Assembly (NCBI RefSeq): GCF_905147045.1
Contig: NC_065888.1
Location: forward strand, 13,025,001 to 13,089,000
Reading direction: 5' to 3'
Origin: Nymphalis io
Taxonomy: Eukaryota > Arthropoda > Insecta > Lepidoptera > Nymphalidae
Length of the DNA: 64,000 bases
Shown here: positions 34,823 to 45,643 of the stretch, piece by piece
Position numbering within the stretch: position 1 is the stretch's first letter
How the letters are laid out: each line of letters opens with the position of its first letter
Program-made: the position numbers and the translations under genes
The notes under the pieces: generated by a model
Databases searched by the model: none
What the model was told of the DNA's origin: nothing
What the model saw: only the letters and a program-made list of their open reading frames with translations

Positions 34823-36344
34823 GGGGTGTGATAACTAATTTTAATGTAAACTTGTGAACGAGCGAGTTGATGGATGATAAACAAAACAAACATATATTTG
34901 CTTATTTAAATGAATAATAATAATAAATACTTCGTATTTGGTTGGTTTATTTATTTATTTCTCTATTTAAATTGGATTGACGCAGAGCGTACTCAACAAA
35001 CGATAAGTAAAATAACCGTAATAAAGGTTTAATATTGAAACTTTCTACAAATTCAAAAGCGAACTGTCGAGGAATTGAGATGGAAATGACGAATTCAAAT
35101 TTCCGAAAGCTCCGAAATAATTCTGAACTAAATTGAATGTGTCAAAGTTGTCGAAACGTTTACGAGTAGGAAAACTGAAAAAATATTCCCTTGTACGTGA
35201 CAAATCCGCAATTTTGTTAGTGACCGTTCGTAATTTGAAACGGTAAAATTCTGTAGACCGATTGCCAACAATGAATCCTATTAAAATTACAAACCAATTA
35301 GTTTTTCTACTCTGGATATATAAATGTATTTAATTTCTACCCGAACATATCTCCATATACGATTATTACATATATTTCGATTTAGTTTAGTATTTCACAA
35401 TTCTCAAAGTGACAATTTTAATGTATGGTATTCAGTCAGCCTATCTAGCTTCATGAATAGGTTAGGACAATCCTAAAATTTTAAAATTATCGCCTTGCAG
35501 TTATTGCATTTTTCCCACGAGAGTAAATCTGCTTCAATCCTAAATGCACTTAATTCAAATAATGAATAATGTCTTGGTTGACATGTTTTATTTTCAGAAT
35601 AGTAAACGTAATCGGTTTTAATAAAGGAATTGTTATTTACTTACTGATATTATATAATTTATCTGACAATAAAGTTGAACAAAAAGAAAACATTAAATCA
35701 TAAAGTATTGTTTGAATTGGATTCGTTTGTTGAATGCGATAAACATATAAATGTTAGGTAAATATATGATATATTTATATTAGCGATTTATGAGTACATA
35801 TTTAATATAATAAATAAAAGTAAAAACGTATAAAGGGAAGGTGTGGAGCTTATTCTACCACGCTCTTCTTGGCATATTTATTGATGAATATTGAATTACG
35901 AATGCATTTTTAAACAGCACATTTTTTAAACAAACTTTGTTAAAATTAGACGTTTCTTATTATATAGCATTACATATAAAGCTACTATAAAAACACAATG
36001 TAATTGCGCTATTAAAAACTAATTTAGAATCACTGGAGCGTAAAAATGTTCTAGGTAGGTTTTTGTACTCACTGTCTGATTTATTTCAATGAATTAACAA
36101 TAAAGTTTTGCTACGAGCATATTATAATTGAAAAATCTAATACTTAAATTATGTTTTACTCTGTTATCAGACTGTCTCCTGTGATCCTATTGTTAGCTTG
36201 TAAGTCTATAGATACTGAGGTTTTGTGGGTTGAAACTACAGATGAGGTTATAAAGTTATTAAGACTTATGTAAAGGATATCTTAATAGCAACCATTGGAA
36301 GTTAGCTGTGTTAACAATCCTGCTTTGGGAAGAAAATAAAGCCG
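34823..36344. other. AT-rich spacer, one tiny SINE scrap
   Basis: GTGTGGAGCTTATTCTACCACG at about 35842-35863 is a minus-strand Metulj-like scrap. Nothing else identified. Confidence 0.45.
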
Positions 36345-36450
36345 TTCTTGGGCGTAACTCATTGTCGTGTCGGATTATGAGAATGACGGAATAGCGAGTG
36401 CATGTGTGCAGGGCGCACACACTTGAGCACTATAATATCTCCTGCACAGT
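36345..36450 (+). mobile_element. SINE-C internal fragment
   Basis: GTCGGATTATGAGAATGACG, GCGCACACACTTGAGCACTA and TAATATCTCCTGCACAGTTA follow the SINE-C order in its sense orientation. Head and tail missing. Confidence 0.7.
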
Positions 36451-36484
36451 TATTATTATTTTTTTGTTTTGGCTATGACCTTAT

Positions 36485-36784
36485 TAAAAAAAGCCGAGAT
36501 GGCCCAGTGGTTCGAACGCGTGAATCTTAACCGATGATCGTGGGTTCAAACCCGGGCAAGCACCACTGAATTTTCATGTGCTTAATTTGTGTTTATAATT
36601 CATCTCGTGCTTGAAGGAAAACATCGTGAGGAAACCTGCATGTGTCTAATTTCATTGAAATCCTGCCACATGTGTATTCTACCAACTCGCATTGGAGCAG
36701 CGTCATGGAATAAGCTCCAAAACCTTCTCCTCAAAAAGGAGAGAAGCCCAGCAGTGGGACATTAACAGGCTGTTACTGTACTGT
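36485..36784 (+). mobile_element. Metulj-like SINE, full length with 11-bp target-site duplication
   Basis: Head AAGCCGAGATGGCCCAGTGG with A and B boxes, complete body, tail GGCTGTTACTGTACTGT. TATGACCTTAT is repeated exactly at 36474-36484 and 36785-36795. Two short internal deletions (GACGGT and GAGGCCTT regions). Confidence 0.95.
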
Positions 36785-36961
36785 TATGACCTTATGACAT
36801 TTAGCTCTCCTTTGACTATGACCGTTGTGACAAAAATCGTTCAAGATGACAATTTGTTCAAGTTTCGTTTATCTTAACATTGACGATTTTTTCTTTTTGT
36901 CAATTACTATCTTGCTTTATTTTATTGTTGTGTTTATTTTATACCGAAATAATAATAATAA

Positions 36962-37170
36962 TTTTTTTTTTTTTTTATATTCGCCGGGATGGCAAATGAC
37001 TCTACTCCACCTGATGGTAAGTGGTAGTAGAGTCCAAACGCGACGACGGCCAGTACAGACGGGAAAAACGTTCTGCACTAGCCGCCTTCGCCTTGCCGGC
37101 CCGCAAGATGCCTCTTCACGCCTCGTTTGAAGGAACCCGGGTTGTAAGAGGAGGGGAACACGTGAGCTGG
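36962..37170 (-). mobile_element. Jockey/CR1-like LINE, 5'-truncated 3' end
   Basis: A T15 run (the minus-strand poly-A tail) is followed by the 3'UTR and last codons of the element seen whole at 39.8-43.4 kb. It carries CCACCTGATGGTAAGTGGT exactly 30 bases from the T run. More diverged from the full copy than the one at 1-149. No target-site duplication found. Confidence 0.9.
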
Positions 37171-37665
37171 AACAATATTATATATAATGTACAAAATTCG
37201 TTACTTTATTGCGGACTGTACTGTCTTACGACTTTGTGTTGTTTTGTCGAAGTAAGTATGGCGCTTTTTAGATAAACATAATTTTCTTCTAATTAACCAT
37301 TGATTACCCTTAAAGTATAATCTTTTTAGTAAAAATAGATACGGTTAGTGTTTTCTTTCAGTGTAATGGGACCATCCCCAATTTAATTTTTACTTAAATG
37401 AGAACGAATAAAGTCGGTGCACATTCTGCGATCGACTATTCTCTACACTTATTACAATTATAATAGAAAATTACTTATTCAAATTAAAATAGGACCAATC
37501 TCTATATACATCCGATCGAAAAAAAAGGTCAAAATTCGTATACAATTAACGATTAATTAAAACATAGGTTCAATAGACATACCGCTTCTCTTTGAAGTTT
37601 ACTAAAAATAAAGTAAAGATGAAATGTAACAATTAGTATCGTATAAGCCATAAGATGCTTAAAAA

Positions 37666-37785
37666 CTAAGCACCGAGTTCAGAACGGGGATTTCTAGTAT
37701 AAATCACTTGAACTCCAGTTTCCCCGAGCTTGTAACTAAGAAGAGCTCTCGGCGACTTCCAGTCTCCGGCCTTGATGGCTTGCAT
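37666..37785 (-). CDS. Candidate coding island or terminal exon, unrecognised
   Basis: A GC-richer block in AT-rich flanks. The frame from ATG 37785 encodes 39 residues, starting MQAIKAGDWKSPRALLSYKL and ending RNPRSELGA before TAG. Composition and residue mix are protein-like. Possible acceptors lie at GCAAG/CC and ATCAAG/GCC. The other two frames are also open for part of the length, so the frame is not certain. It may be the last exon of a minus-strand gene, or a decayed element. No family recognised. 37171-37665 and 37786-38553 show nothing else. Confidence 0.3.
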   Translation of the reverse strand: MQAIKAGDWKSPRALLSYKLGETGVQVIYTRNPRSELGA

Positions 37786-38553
37786 TGCATAAATAGTTTA
37801 AATACAATTAAAATGTTCTCAACGTAATAAAAAAATAACAACAATAAAATCTTATTTTGAATCTTAATGTGTTAGGAAATCCTTTAACTAAAAATGTTTA
37901 TGTTTATGATTAGATGTAATAAGACTTATTTATAATAAAGAAAAAAAATAGAAAAAGATAGAGAGATTTTTTTAAGTTTAAATATAAGCCGTATATAACA
38001 AATTGTTTAGTTTGTTATCGGTTACTCCGATTGTTTAATATCTGGGAAGCAATAAGAATTGCAGACCATAAATATGGTGTTTAACATTCATTTTTTTGCC
38101 GTCGCTACTACATGAATAAGAATTGTGATTCTGAAAACATACTTTAATAATAGTTATTAGTGACAAACTGTATTTTGTTGTTTATTTTTTATAAACATAA
38201 TTATTAAGGAAGTCTAAAGATTATGATTGTTGAAGTATGTAAATATTAATCTCCATTCGGATCATTAAACGAAAAACGAATGGGAATATCGTAAGTCTTT
38301 TGTTTGAAAGAAGATTATTACTGTCATATTATGTTAGTATTGAAATTTATCCAAACTATTTTATCATATCTTTTGAATGAAGAAGACACGGCATTGTTTA
38401 ACTAATCACCTAGTAAACAAAGTTTATAAGTAAGGCCGATAGTTTGAACTTTTAATTATAGTAATATAATAGCAACCTTTAAAAGCGCGTTTAAAGCGTT
38501 TCAAAAATATTTAAGTATACCAGTAAAAAAATATTTAGTGAACATTAAGCATA

Positions 38554-38634
38554 TTACCGAACGCGTGGCTCAAGCGAGACACCGCCCTCTCCGAAAACAA
38601 TACCGAGAAATAATAAATAAGCAAAGACTGTCAT
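38554..38634 (-). CDS. Candidate first coding exon with signal-peptide-like sequence
   Basis: ATG at 38634 in a GAAAATG context opens a 26-codon frame, MTVFAYLLFLGIVFG then EGGVSLEPRVR. Residues 3-15 form a hydrophobic core typical of a signal peptide. Just before the stop, GTTCG/GTAATATG could be a donor (exon end 38558, phase 2). It may begin a secreted-protein gene whose next exon lies toward lower coordinates, but the join to the 37.7-kb island does not keep that island's best frame. Unrecognised. Confidence 0.28.
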   Translation of the reverse strand: MTVFAYLLFLGIVFGEGGVSLEPRVR

Positions 38635-38987
38635 TTTCAATCCATATTACACCCTTAAAGCTGGAATTTTTCATCAAAATTATAGTGGCTTGCGCTATGA
38701 ATGGGGGTATTAAATAAATAAATCACAAACTTTGTTCAGTGGAATTGATTGACCTTCGCTTTTGAAGTCGATAAAAAGGGTACGAAAACACGATTATTCC
38801 TTTAGACCTCATTGCAAGACTATATATGACATATACAATCTATTTGTACAATCTTTTTGTAAAACATGTATTTATTATAAGTGAGTTCAAATTGGTCGTT
38901 CGACAATATTTTCCAACGCATTATCAGTCAAGGCGACCTTTTTAACTGACGCAGTGTGGTAAGCCATAGCAAATGGTACTTAATTAC

Positions 38988-39110
38988 CTGCAATACAAGC
39001 CTTCCGTCACCTTCCGGCCATGCTTGATCTAGCAAGAGGTCAAGGGCGGGCGACTCTCGAGAATTACATTTTATCATATTCACTAAAATGTCCCTTACAT
39101 TGCTAAACAT
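38988..39110 (-). CDS. Candidate internal coding exon, unrecognised
   Basis: The minus-strand frame reads NVRDILVNMIKCNSRESPAL and DLLLDQAWPEGDGRLVLQ, then a donor-like TTGCAG/GTAATTAAG (38988/38987). A possible acceptor GTTTAG/C precedes it. The frame stays open another 20 codons past the donor, so it could also be unspliced. Acidic and hydrophobic residue pattern looks genuine, but no family is recognised. Confidence 0.3.
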
Positions 39111-39569
39111 TGTTCATTGTTGAATTTTTTTTTTATTGTATATTTTCGATCATTTATAATTATTAGGTTTCTGGAAAGAGGTTTTATATAATTATATTAA
39201 TATAAAAAATATTTATAAGGAACTACGATTACCTTTTAAGAATATAAGACGTTTCGTTTGTTAAAGGTCCTTATGTAAATAATAATATTGGAAATGTATT
39301 CCAGAAAAGATTTAAAACCCTAATATAGTAAAAAGGGACAGACTATCCACGCGTAGGCTCTGCCTTCTCCACCCACGCAAAGGTTTAAACAAAAGCTATA
39401 TTTGTACCTAAAATTTGACGATTTAGGAAAGAAGGGATTTACGTTTTCAAACGAGAACTAATGACATATTTTTGTAGTGAACTGTTTGTACATAACCACC
39501 CCCGAAAAATATATATAATAAGAAAATAATTTCTCGTTACGGGTTTATTTGCGGTTTTATTTTGTTTCC

Positions 39570-39650
39570 AACCGGAAGGGTGAGTGAGCCAGTGTAACCA
39601 CAGGCACGAGGGATAATATCTTAATTCCCGAGGTTGATGGTGCATTGGTG
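39570..39650 (+). mobile_element. SINE-B middle fragment
   Basis: CCGGAAGGGTGAGTGAGCCAG through CCCGAGGTTGATGGTGCATTGG; both ends lost. Confidence 0.75.
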
Positions 39651-39832
39651 TAAATAATATGTGATAACTTGCCATCGCTCATCTTTATTATAAAACAAGC
39701 TAAAATTTACTATTTATTTAAAATATTTTCCGTCCGCTGTCTATTTCTGTCACTGCTGCTGAATGAATTTGAATGAAATGGTGATTACTTTTACTCTTAA
39801 ACAAAATTATAAATCATTACACTTATCGTACA

Positions 39833-42800
39833 TTTTTTTTTTTTTTTTTATATGCCCCGGGATGGCAAATGACTCCACTCCACCTGATGGTAAGTGGTAG
39901 TAGAGTCCAAACGCGACGACGGCCAGTACAGTCGGGAAGAATGTTCTGTACTAGCCGTACCCGCCATGCCGGCCCGCAAGATGCCTCTTCACGCCTCGTT
40001 TGAAGGAACCCGGGTTGTAAGAGGAGGGGAACACGTGAGCTGGTAAGGAATTCCATTCTTTGGTAGTGCGGCAAAGAAAGGAGTTGCCAAATTTCTTTGT
40101 GCGCGATGGAATTGATGTCACAGTTAGGCGGTGACATCGAGAACCGGCTCGCGTGGACTTAAGAAGGAAGGGGGAAGCAGGAATTAGAGAGAATAATTCC
40201 TCAGAGCACTCGCCGTGATACAGACGATAGAAAGCGCTCAGTGCTGCTATCTCGCGACGCAATTGTAAAGGTTCAAGGGTGTTTGTGACCTTTACGTCGC
40301 CAATAATGCGTACTGCACGTCGCTGCAAACGGTCCAAGGCCTCCATTAGGTACTTAGCGGAGCCATCCCAAAGGTGCGAGCAATATTCAACGCAAGACCG
40401 TACCTGTGTTTTGTATAACAGGCACAGTTGTTGTGGCGTGAAAAAACGCCGCACCTTGTTCAGAACTCCGAGTTTTCGTGAAGCTGTTTTTATAATAGCC
40501 TCGATGTAATCCCTTGGACTAAGGTCGCAGCGAACGTCCATCCCCAGCATGGCGATTTTGCTTTGTATCATCAGCGGTGTGCCACAGAGGGAGGGATGAG
40601 GGTAAAATGGTGACTTTTTCGCTGTGAGAGCGCACACCTGTGTTTTCTTGGCATTAAACTCAACAAGATTATCAGAACCCCATTTGGCGATGAGCTCTAA
40701 TGTCCTATCGAGTTCAATGACAAGATTCACCCGCCTCTCCTCAGTTTCCGCCCGCCCAGCCACTGCGCGTCCGTGGTATCCACCATGCACTGTACTATCA
40801 TCTGCATAGCAATGTATGTTCCCAAGAGAGAGCATATCATTGATATGCAAAAGAAAGAGTGTGGGAGATAGCACAGATCCCTGGGGGACCCCAGCATTCA
40901 CTACATAGAATTGTGAAGCGCAACCATCTACTAAAACACGAAGGCTACGCTTGTGTAGGAAGCTGGCAATCCAGGTGCATAGCTGAGCAGGCAGACCATA
41001 TGCCGGTAGCTTGGAGAGAAGACTTCTGTGCCAGACCCTGTCGAAAGCCTTGGAGATATCGAGGCTGACAGCCAACGATTCTCCATGCTTGTCGATAGCT
41101 TCACCCCAGAGGTGCGTTACGTACGCTAGAAGATCACCTGTGGACCGTTTTGGTCGAAACCCGTACTGACAATCATTAATTAGACAGTGATCTTCTAGGT
41201 AATGGATCAGTTGGTTGTTTAAAATCCGTTCCATCACCTTACAAAGTACTGAGGTGATAGCTATTGGCCGATAATTTGCCGGGTCAGACCGATCCCCTTT
41301 TTTGGGAACCGCTTGCACATTAGCTCTTCTCCAAGCCCCCGGCACACATCCCGAAGAGAGAGAAAGTTGGAACAGGCGCGTTAACACAGGAGACAGCTCC
41401 GCTGCGCACTTCTTCAGCACAATGGCTGGTATTCCATCGGGACCGCTAGCTTTCCGTATATCGAGTGATTGCAGCTCCGCACGCACATCACGTTGCCTGA
41501 TTTTGATGTCAGGCATCGTGTGGCCACATGAAGGTATTGTTGGTGGCTGCGCACTACAATCATCGATCACAGAGTTGTCGGCAAAGAGTTTAGCCAGGAG
41601 GTCGGCTTTCTCCTGCGGACTGTGAGCTAGCGATCCGTCCGGATTTCTGAGCGGTGGCAGCGAAGGTTGGCAGAAATTGTTTTGCACAGACTTGGTCAGA
41701 CGCCAGAAGCTACGGGAGCCCCTAGGATGCGAAATAAGGTCATGACCAATCTGTACAATGCGCTGTGCATCCGCTCTCGTGTATGCCTTCCTACAGGACT
41801 TGGAATTTTTATTGTAGTTTGCTTTCAGTGAGTCAATGTTAGATGCCCCGCTAATGCAGCCGTTGATCCACGCGCGATATGCCGCCTGCTTAGATGATAC
41901 AGCGTCGGCACATTCACGCGTGAACCAACGGTTACGCGTACCCCTATTGTTGAGATCTGAGCTAGGAATGTAGTATTCCATTCCTAACATGATCTCATCA
42001 GCAACAGCAGCGGCACTAGCTGTCGGGTCATTCCCACTGAAGCAACGTTCCTTCCAAGGGACTGACGCATAGTAATCGCGCATACCGTCCCAATCTGCCG
42101 ACTTATAGTGCCAAACGCGACGTTTGCATACCGCTGATGGCGGCAGCTTGGTCTGTGGCACTTTGGTAGATATAAGGCCGTGATCCGAAGAACCAAGTGG
42201 AGCCTGAACCACAACCTGATATTCCACCGGGTGAGAAGTCAGCAGAAGATCCAGTAGAGAAGGCGCTTGCCCATCAATGTCCGGGATCCTGGTGGGCTGA
42301 TCAACCAGTTGGGTCAAGTCGTGTGTGAGAGCAAAAGCATGAGCAGTTCTTCCAGCATGGTCAGTTTTGAGGGATTTCAACCATGATTCATGGTGAGCAT
42401 TAAAATCCCCCAAAAACACCAATTCCGCGTTAGGAAACTGCTCTTGCGCAGCATCTGCCACCCGACTAAGATGGTCGAATAATCGGCTTGTCTCCAAGTC
42501 ACCATTGTGGGATCTGTAGAGGCACACGTAGACTCGACTCTGACGAACCAGGTCCACACGTACCACCAACATGGAGAAGGAGGGGTCCTCCAAGCAGCGC
42601 AATCGGTGACAACAAACATCCGCCCTGACGAACAAGCATACTCCGGCTTTCGCTTTAAAAGATTCTTCCAGCATGTAGCCGGGATAGTTAAGGTAGCTGG
42701 TGTCGGCAGGGCGGAGTATTTGCGTCTCCGTGAGAAACAACATTGCTGGCCGTGCTGTCTCGAGATGGTGGTGGACAGCGTTGAGGTTAGCATGGAGTCC

Positions 42801-43389
42801 TCGGATGTTAGAGAACTCGACCTCAAACAGCGTGGGTATGGTGGGGGTGTGCACCGCTGAACGACCGTTATTTCTTATTTGCGCTACCATTTGGAAATTA
42901 GGAAAAGAGACGTGAGGCGAGCGACGTATTGCCACGATAGGGATGGGCAAAGTATGGAGGCGTGTTTTCCCAAATGTTTGCCAAAAAGGAAAATATACTG
43001 ATCCGCCGGACGGAAGGGCCCCCGAACCCCCCCGGAAGTGGCCGCCGGGACCCCACCTTCCGGTCACCAACCGGCACGACGGTCCACCCCGAGATTATGC
43101 GTGGCCTGGTGGGGCAGCCTCGAGAGCTGGTTAGGCACGCTCGGGCCCCTGTACTATGCCACGGGCGGCCAGCGGAACAGCCGTTTCTTCGGGTCTCCCT
43201 GTCCGGCAGGTCAATACAGTTTCCCCCGGCATTCACCTCAAGCATGCAAGCCACGAGTTTTTCACCATGCGTACGGTGGTAACAAGCCAGGCGGATGTTA
43301 GCATCCTACCACCAGATGAGCAGATGGTCGCTCAGATATCCCTTAGTCGCCTCTTACGACACCCATGGGAAAGAGAGGGGCAGTGAAAT
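39833..43389 (-). mobile_element. Jockey/CR1-like LINE, nearly complete
   Basis: A non-LTR retrotransposon read right to left. The 5' part starts near the GGGAAAGAGAGGGGC motif at about 43370-43389. One long frame follows, then a short 3'UTR with CCACCTGATGGTAAGTGGT (39880-39898) and a poly-A tail written as T17 at 39833-39849. It copies itself through RNA using its own endonuclease and reverse transcriptase. I see no separate gag-like ORF1; the 5' 300-500 bases are GC-rich and open in several frames. No target-site duplication found, so the true 5' end is uncertain. Confidence 0.92.
39951..42890 (-). CDS. Endonuclease/reverse transcriptase of the jockey/CR1-like LINE
   Basis: Uninterrupted 979-residue frame from the first ATG (42890); the frame is open a further 60 codons upstream but only from TTG or GTG. 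An apurinic-like endonuclease domain occupies residues about 22-240 (NIRGLHANLNAV, LTETQ, GDFNAH at 161-166, SSDHG at 234-238). The reverse transcriptase spans about 470-760: ASGPDGIPA, PKKGDRSDPANYRPIAITS, DISKAFDRVW, GVPQGSVLSP and the catalytic YADD at about 695-698. A C-terminal region typical of the jockey superfamily follows. It nicks target DNA and primes reverse transcription of its RNA in the nucleus. With no stop or frameshift it could still be active. Confidence 0.95.
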   Translation of the reverse strand: MVAQIRNNGRSAVHTPTIPTLFEVEFSNIRGLHANLNAVHHHLETARPAMLFLTETQILRPADTSYLNYPGYMLEESFKAKAGVCLFVRADVCCHRLRCLEDPSFSMLVVRVDLVRQSRVYVCLYRSHNGDLETSRLFDHLSRVADAAQEQFPNAELVFLGDFNAHHESWLKSLKTDHAGRTAHAFALTHDLTQLVDQPTRIPDIDGQAPSLLDLLLTSHPVEYQVVVQAPLGSSDHGLISTKVPQTKLPPSAVCKRRVWHYKSADWDGMRDYYASVPWKERCFSGNDPTASAAAVADEIMLGMEYYIPSSDLNNRGTRNRWFTRECADAVSSKQAAYRAWINGCISGASNIDSLKANYNKNSKSCRKAYTRADAQRIVQIGHDLISHPRGSRSFWRLTKSVQNNFCQPSLPPLRNPDGSLAHSPQEKADLLAKLFADNSVIDDCSAQPPTIPSCGHTMPDIKIRQRDVRAELQSLDIRKASGPDGIPAIVLKKCAAELSPVLTRLFQLSLSSGCVPGAWRRANVQAVPKKGDRSDPANYRPIAITSVLCKVMERILNNQLIHYLEDHCLINDCQYGFRPKRSTGDLLAYVTHLWGEAIDKHGESLAVSLDISKAFDRVWHRSLLSKLPAYGLPAQLCTWIASFLHKRSLRVLVDGCASQFYVVNAGVPQGSVLSPTLFLLHINDMLSLGNIHCYADDSTVHGGYHGRAVAGRAETEERRVNLVIELDRTLELIAKWGSDNLVEFNAKKTQVCALTAKKSPFYPHPSLCGTPLMIQSKIAMLGMDVRCDLSPRDYIEAIIKTASRKLGVLNKVRRFFTPQQLCLLYKTQVRSCVEYCSHLWDGSAKYLMEALDRLQRRAVRIIGDVKVTNTLEPLQLRREIAALSAFYRLYHGECSEELFSLIPASPFLLKSTRAGSRCHRLTVTSIPSRTKKFGNSFLCRTTKEWNSLPAHVFPSSYNPGSFKRGVKRHLAGRHGGYG

Positions 43390-44201
43390 GTATTCTTTCT
43401 CCGTCACTGCACGGATAAAAACAGAATGAAACATAATGAAAGGGTTCCCAGATTATATCCCTTAAACTATTCCCTCGTCCAGAACTAAGAAAATAAAGTC
43501 GCTTAAGTTATATAATATGGAAACGTTTTTATGTCATAATAACAGCCTAAGGTTGAGGGTAATTGATACAGGATTACGTTGAACATAATCTCTTCAACGT
43601 AATTGGATCGTGTCTTAAGAATATACCGCCCCTACCGGCGTCTTCTCGAGCCGAGCTTCTCGTTTTACAAGTTGTTTGTCTTTGCCCCGGCGCATAATTT
43701 AACTGGAGCCTTTTGCTTCGTTAGTAACAATTTAAATCCTTCCATTCGATAGGTCACAAAACTGCTAGATAAGTTGTAAATGTTTGACGAAGGAATTTGT
43801 TTGAGTGTTATTCTTAGAAGCCCTTTATCTGCATACGTAAATACAACCATTGCAAAATCAAAACACTGATTCGTTTAGTTATAACTGGATTATATTATAA
43901 TGTTATTTAGAATTCACGGTCATTTGTTTTCTTCTATTTATATCATTAGTGGTGTAAGGTTTTTTAGAAACGTCTTTAGTATGTGATATTTGTTTTTCTA
44001 TTGTGGTAATTATTCTCTTAAAATATTTGCAAATAAAAAAAAACATTTTCAAAATGAGGCATATTTGTACTGGAAAAGTGTTTAGCCAGGTCTATTTTTT
44101 ATTCACCTTTACTGTTCGAGATTAAAACGATCAAGCGGAGAATAGCACGCATCATAGCATTTTTGTATATGATTTGCTCACGCTTCATATAGATCAATAC
44201 A
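43390..44201. other. Spacer with a GC-richer island at 43615-43720
   Basis: Minus strand of the island holds a 26-codon ATG frame, MRRGKDKQLVKREARLEKTP then VGAVYS, charged and protein-like but too short to support. The rest shows nothing. Confidence 0.3.
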
Positions 44202-44500
44202 ATTTTTTTTTTTTATAGAATAGGAAGGCGGACGAGCATATGGGCCACCTGATGGTAAGTGGTCACCAACGCCCTTAGACATTGGCATTGTAAGAAATGT
44301 CAACCATAGCTTACATAATATCCAATGCGCCACCAACCTTGGGAACTAAGATTTTATGTCCCTTGTGCCTGTAATTACACTGGCTCACTCACCCTTCAAA
44401 CCGGAACACAACAATATCAAGTACTGCTGTTTTGCAGTAGAATATCTGATGAGTGGGTGGTACCTACCCAGACGAGCTTGCACAAAGCCCTACCACCAGT
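44202..44500 (-). mobile_element. SINE-B, full length, best reference copy
   Basis: A run of about 12 T, then ATAGAATAGGAAGGCGGACG; CCACCTGATGGTAAGTGGT at 44245-44263, exactly 30 bases from the T run; ends AGCCCTACCACCAGT. Few differences from the plus-strand copy at 21.9 kb. Confidence 0.95.
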
Positions 44501-45643
44501 GAAAATATATTTAGTTCAGACAGTTAAATTATCTTAATCGACTGAACCAAATTGATTTATAACTATATTTTTGCCTTGCCTCAAATTTGTAAAATAATAA
44601 ATGTACTCAATCTTTAATCACCAAAAAATTTAAAATCAAAATACCAGATTCGATTTTTTTCCTGTAAAATAAATTTTTCATTATTTATTTGTTGATTTTA
44701 ACAATATCGTCTTCGATACCTTCCTTTCTCGTTTAAGCATTTTTCGAAATTCCTTGCAGTTACCAATTTGGCCATCCACTGGTTAATGAAAATGGTAGGA
44801 AACATATAAATCGTTTTATTATTGCTAGTGTAATTTTCAAACGGATGTATTTTAATTCTACGGTATTACGAGCGTCCATGGTTGGAAAACGTTGATCCCT
44901 GTTATTAAATTTGTTTCTCTTATTGTTGCTTATTTCGACTTATTCTCTCTAATAAAACATCATAAGTATTTTTTGAGATATTTATTTGAACTTCAGAATA
45001 ACACGGACAGAATGTAATTTATGTTTAAAGCATACTCGAGAACTTTTTGTAACAAATAATTCATTAAAAACAAAACAAAAAAGAAATAATAAAATAAAGT
45101 AAGAACTTTGGTAACATAAAATTAACATTTTATTGAATAGATTTTTGCGTTTTAATGAGAGATTTTTTAAAAGTATTATATAATATAGTATTTAAGTACT
45201 TTAGTAATTGTACAATAAAGTCATTAAATACTATCATTAAGTCGGAAAACTAACGTTTTCAAAGATCGATATAAAAAAGAACAGTTCATCAAAAAATGTG
45301 CGGACATTTTTTTATTTATAAAATGTGTATTTTTTATCTAAACATTTGCAATCACTTTTAAATCGACCAGCGTTTCAACAGAATGGTAGTGTCAATGCTA
45401 TCGAGAAGAATCAGCAAAAAAGTAATACCTAGTCGTAGTTACATTTTTTATAAAACTCGATAAACAAGTTACTACAAATCACAAAGACAAATAACAATAT
45501 TACATGCACAGAAACATATAATTCATGTACAGGGGCGTCCGTAGATAAACTTGTTATAGTTTCATCACAATCGGATGAATCATTTAGGAATGTATAGAGA
45601 ATAAACACAGAACATTCTGCTTTTTCATCCTTTCCGTATGTCT
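44501..45643. other. AT-rich spacer, nothing identified
   Basis: A stretch at about 45530-45600 (AGGGGCGTCCGTAGATAAAC, TTTCATCACAATCGGATGAA) resembles the middle of the dispersed ATTATAAATGCGAAAGT repeat. Otherwise nothing. Confidence 0.4.

Noticed and set aside
42891..43070. 60-codon upstream extension of the LINE frame
   Set aside because: Open only from a TTG; residues are unlike an endonuclease N-terminus. The ATG at 42890 lies just before the domain starts.
42377..43386. Several overlapping frames on both strands of the LINE 5' region
   Set aside because: Shadows of the endonuclease frame or GC-rich 5' region; none resembles a gag-like ORF1.
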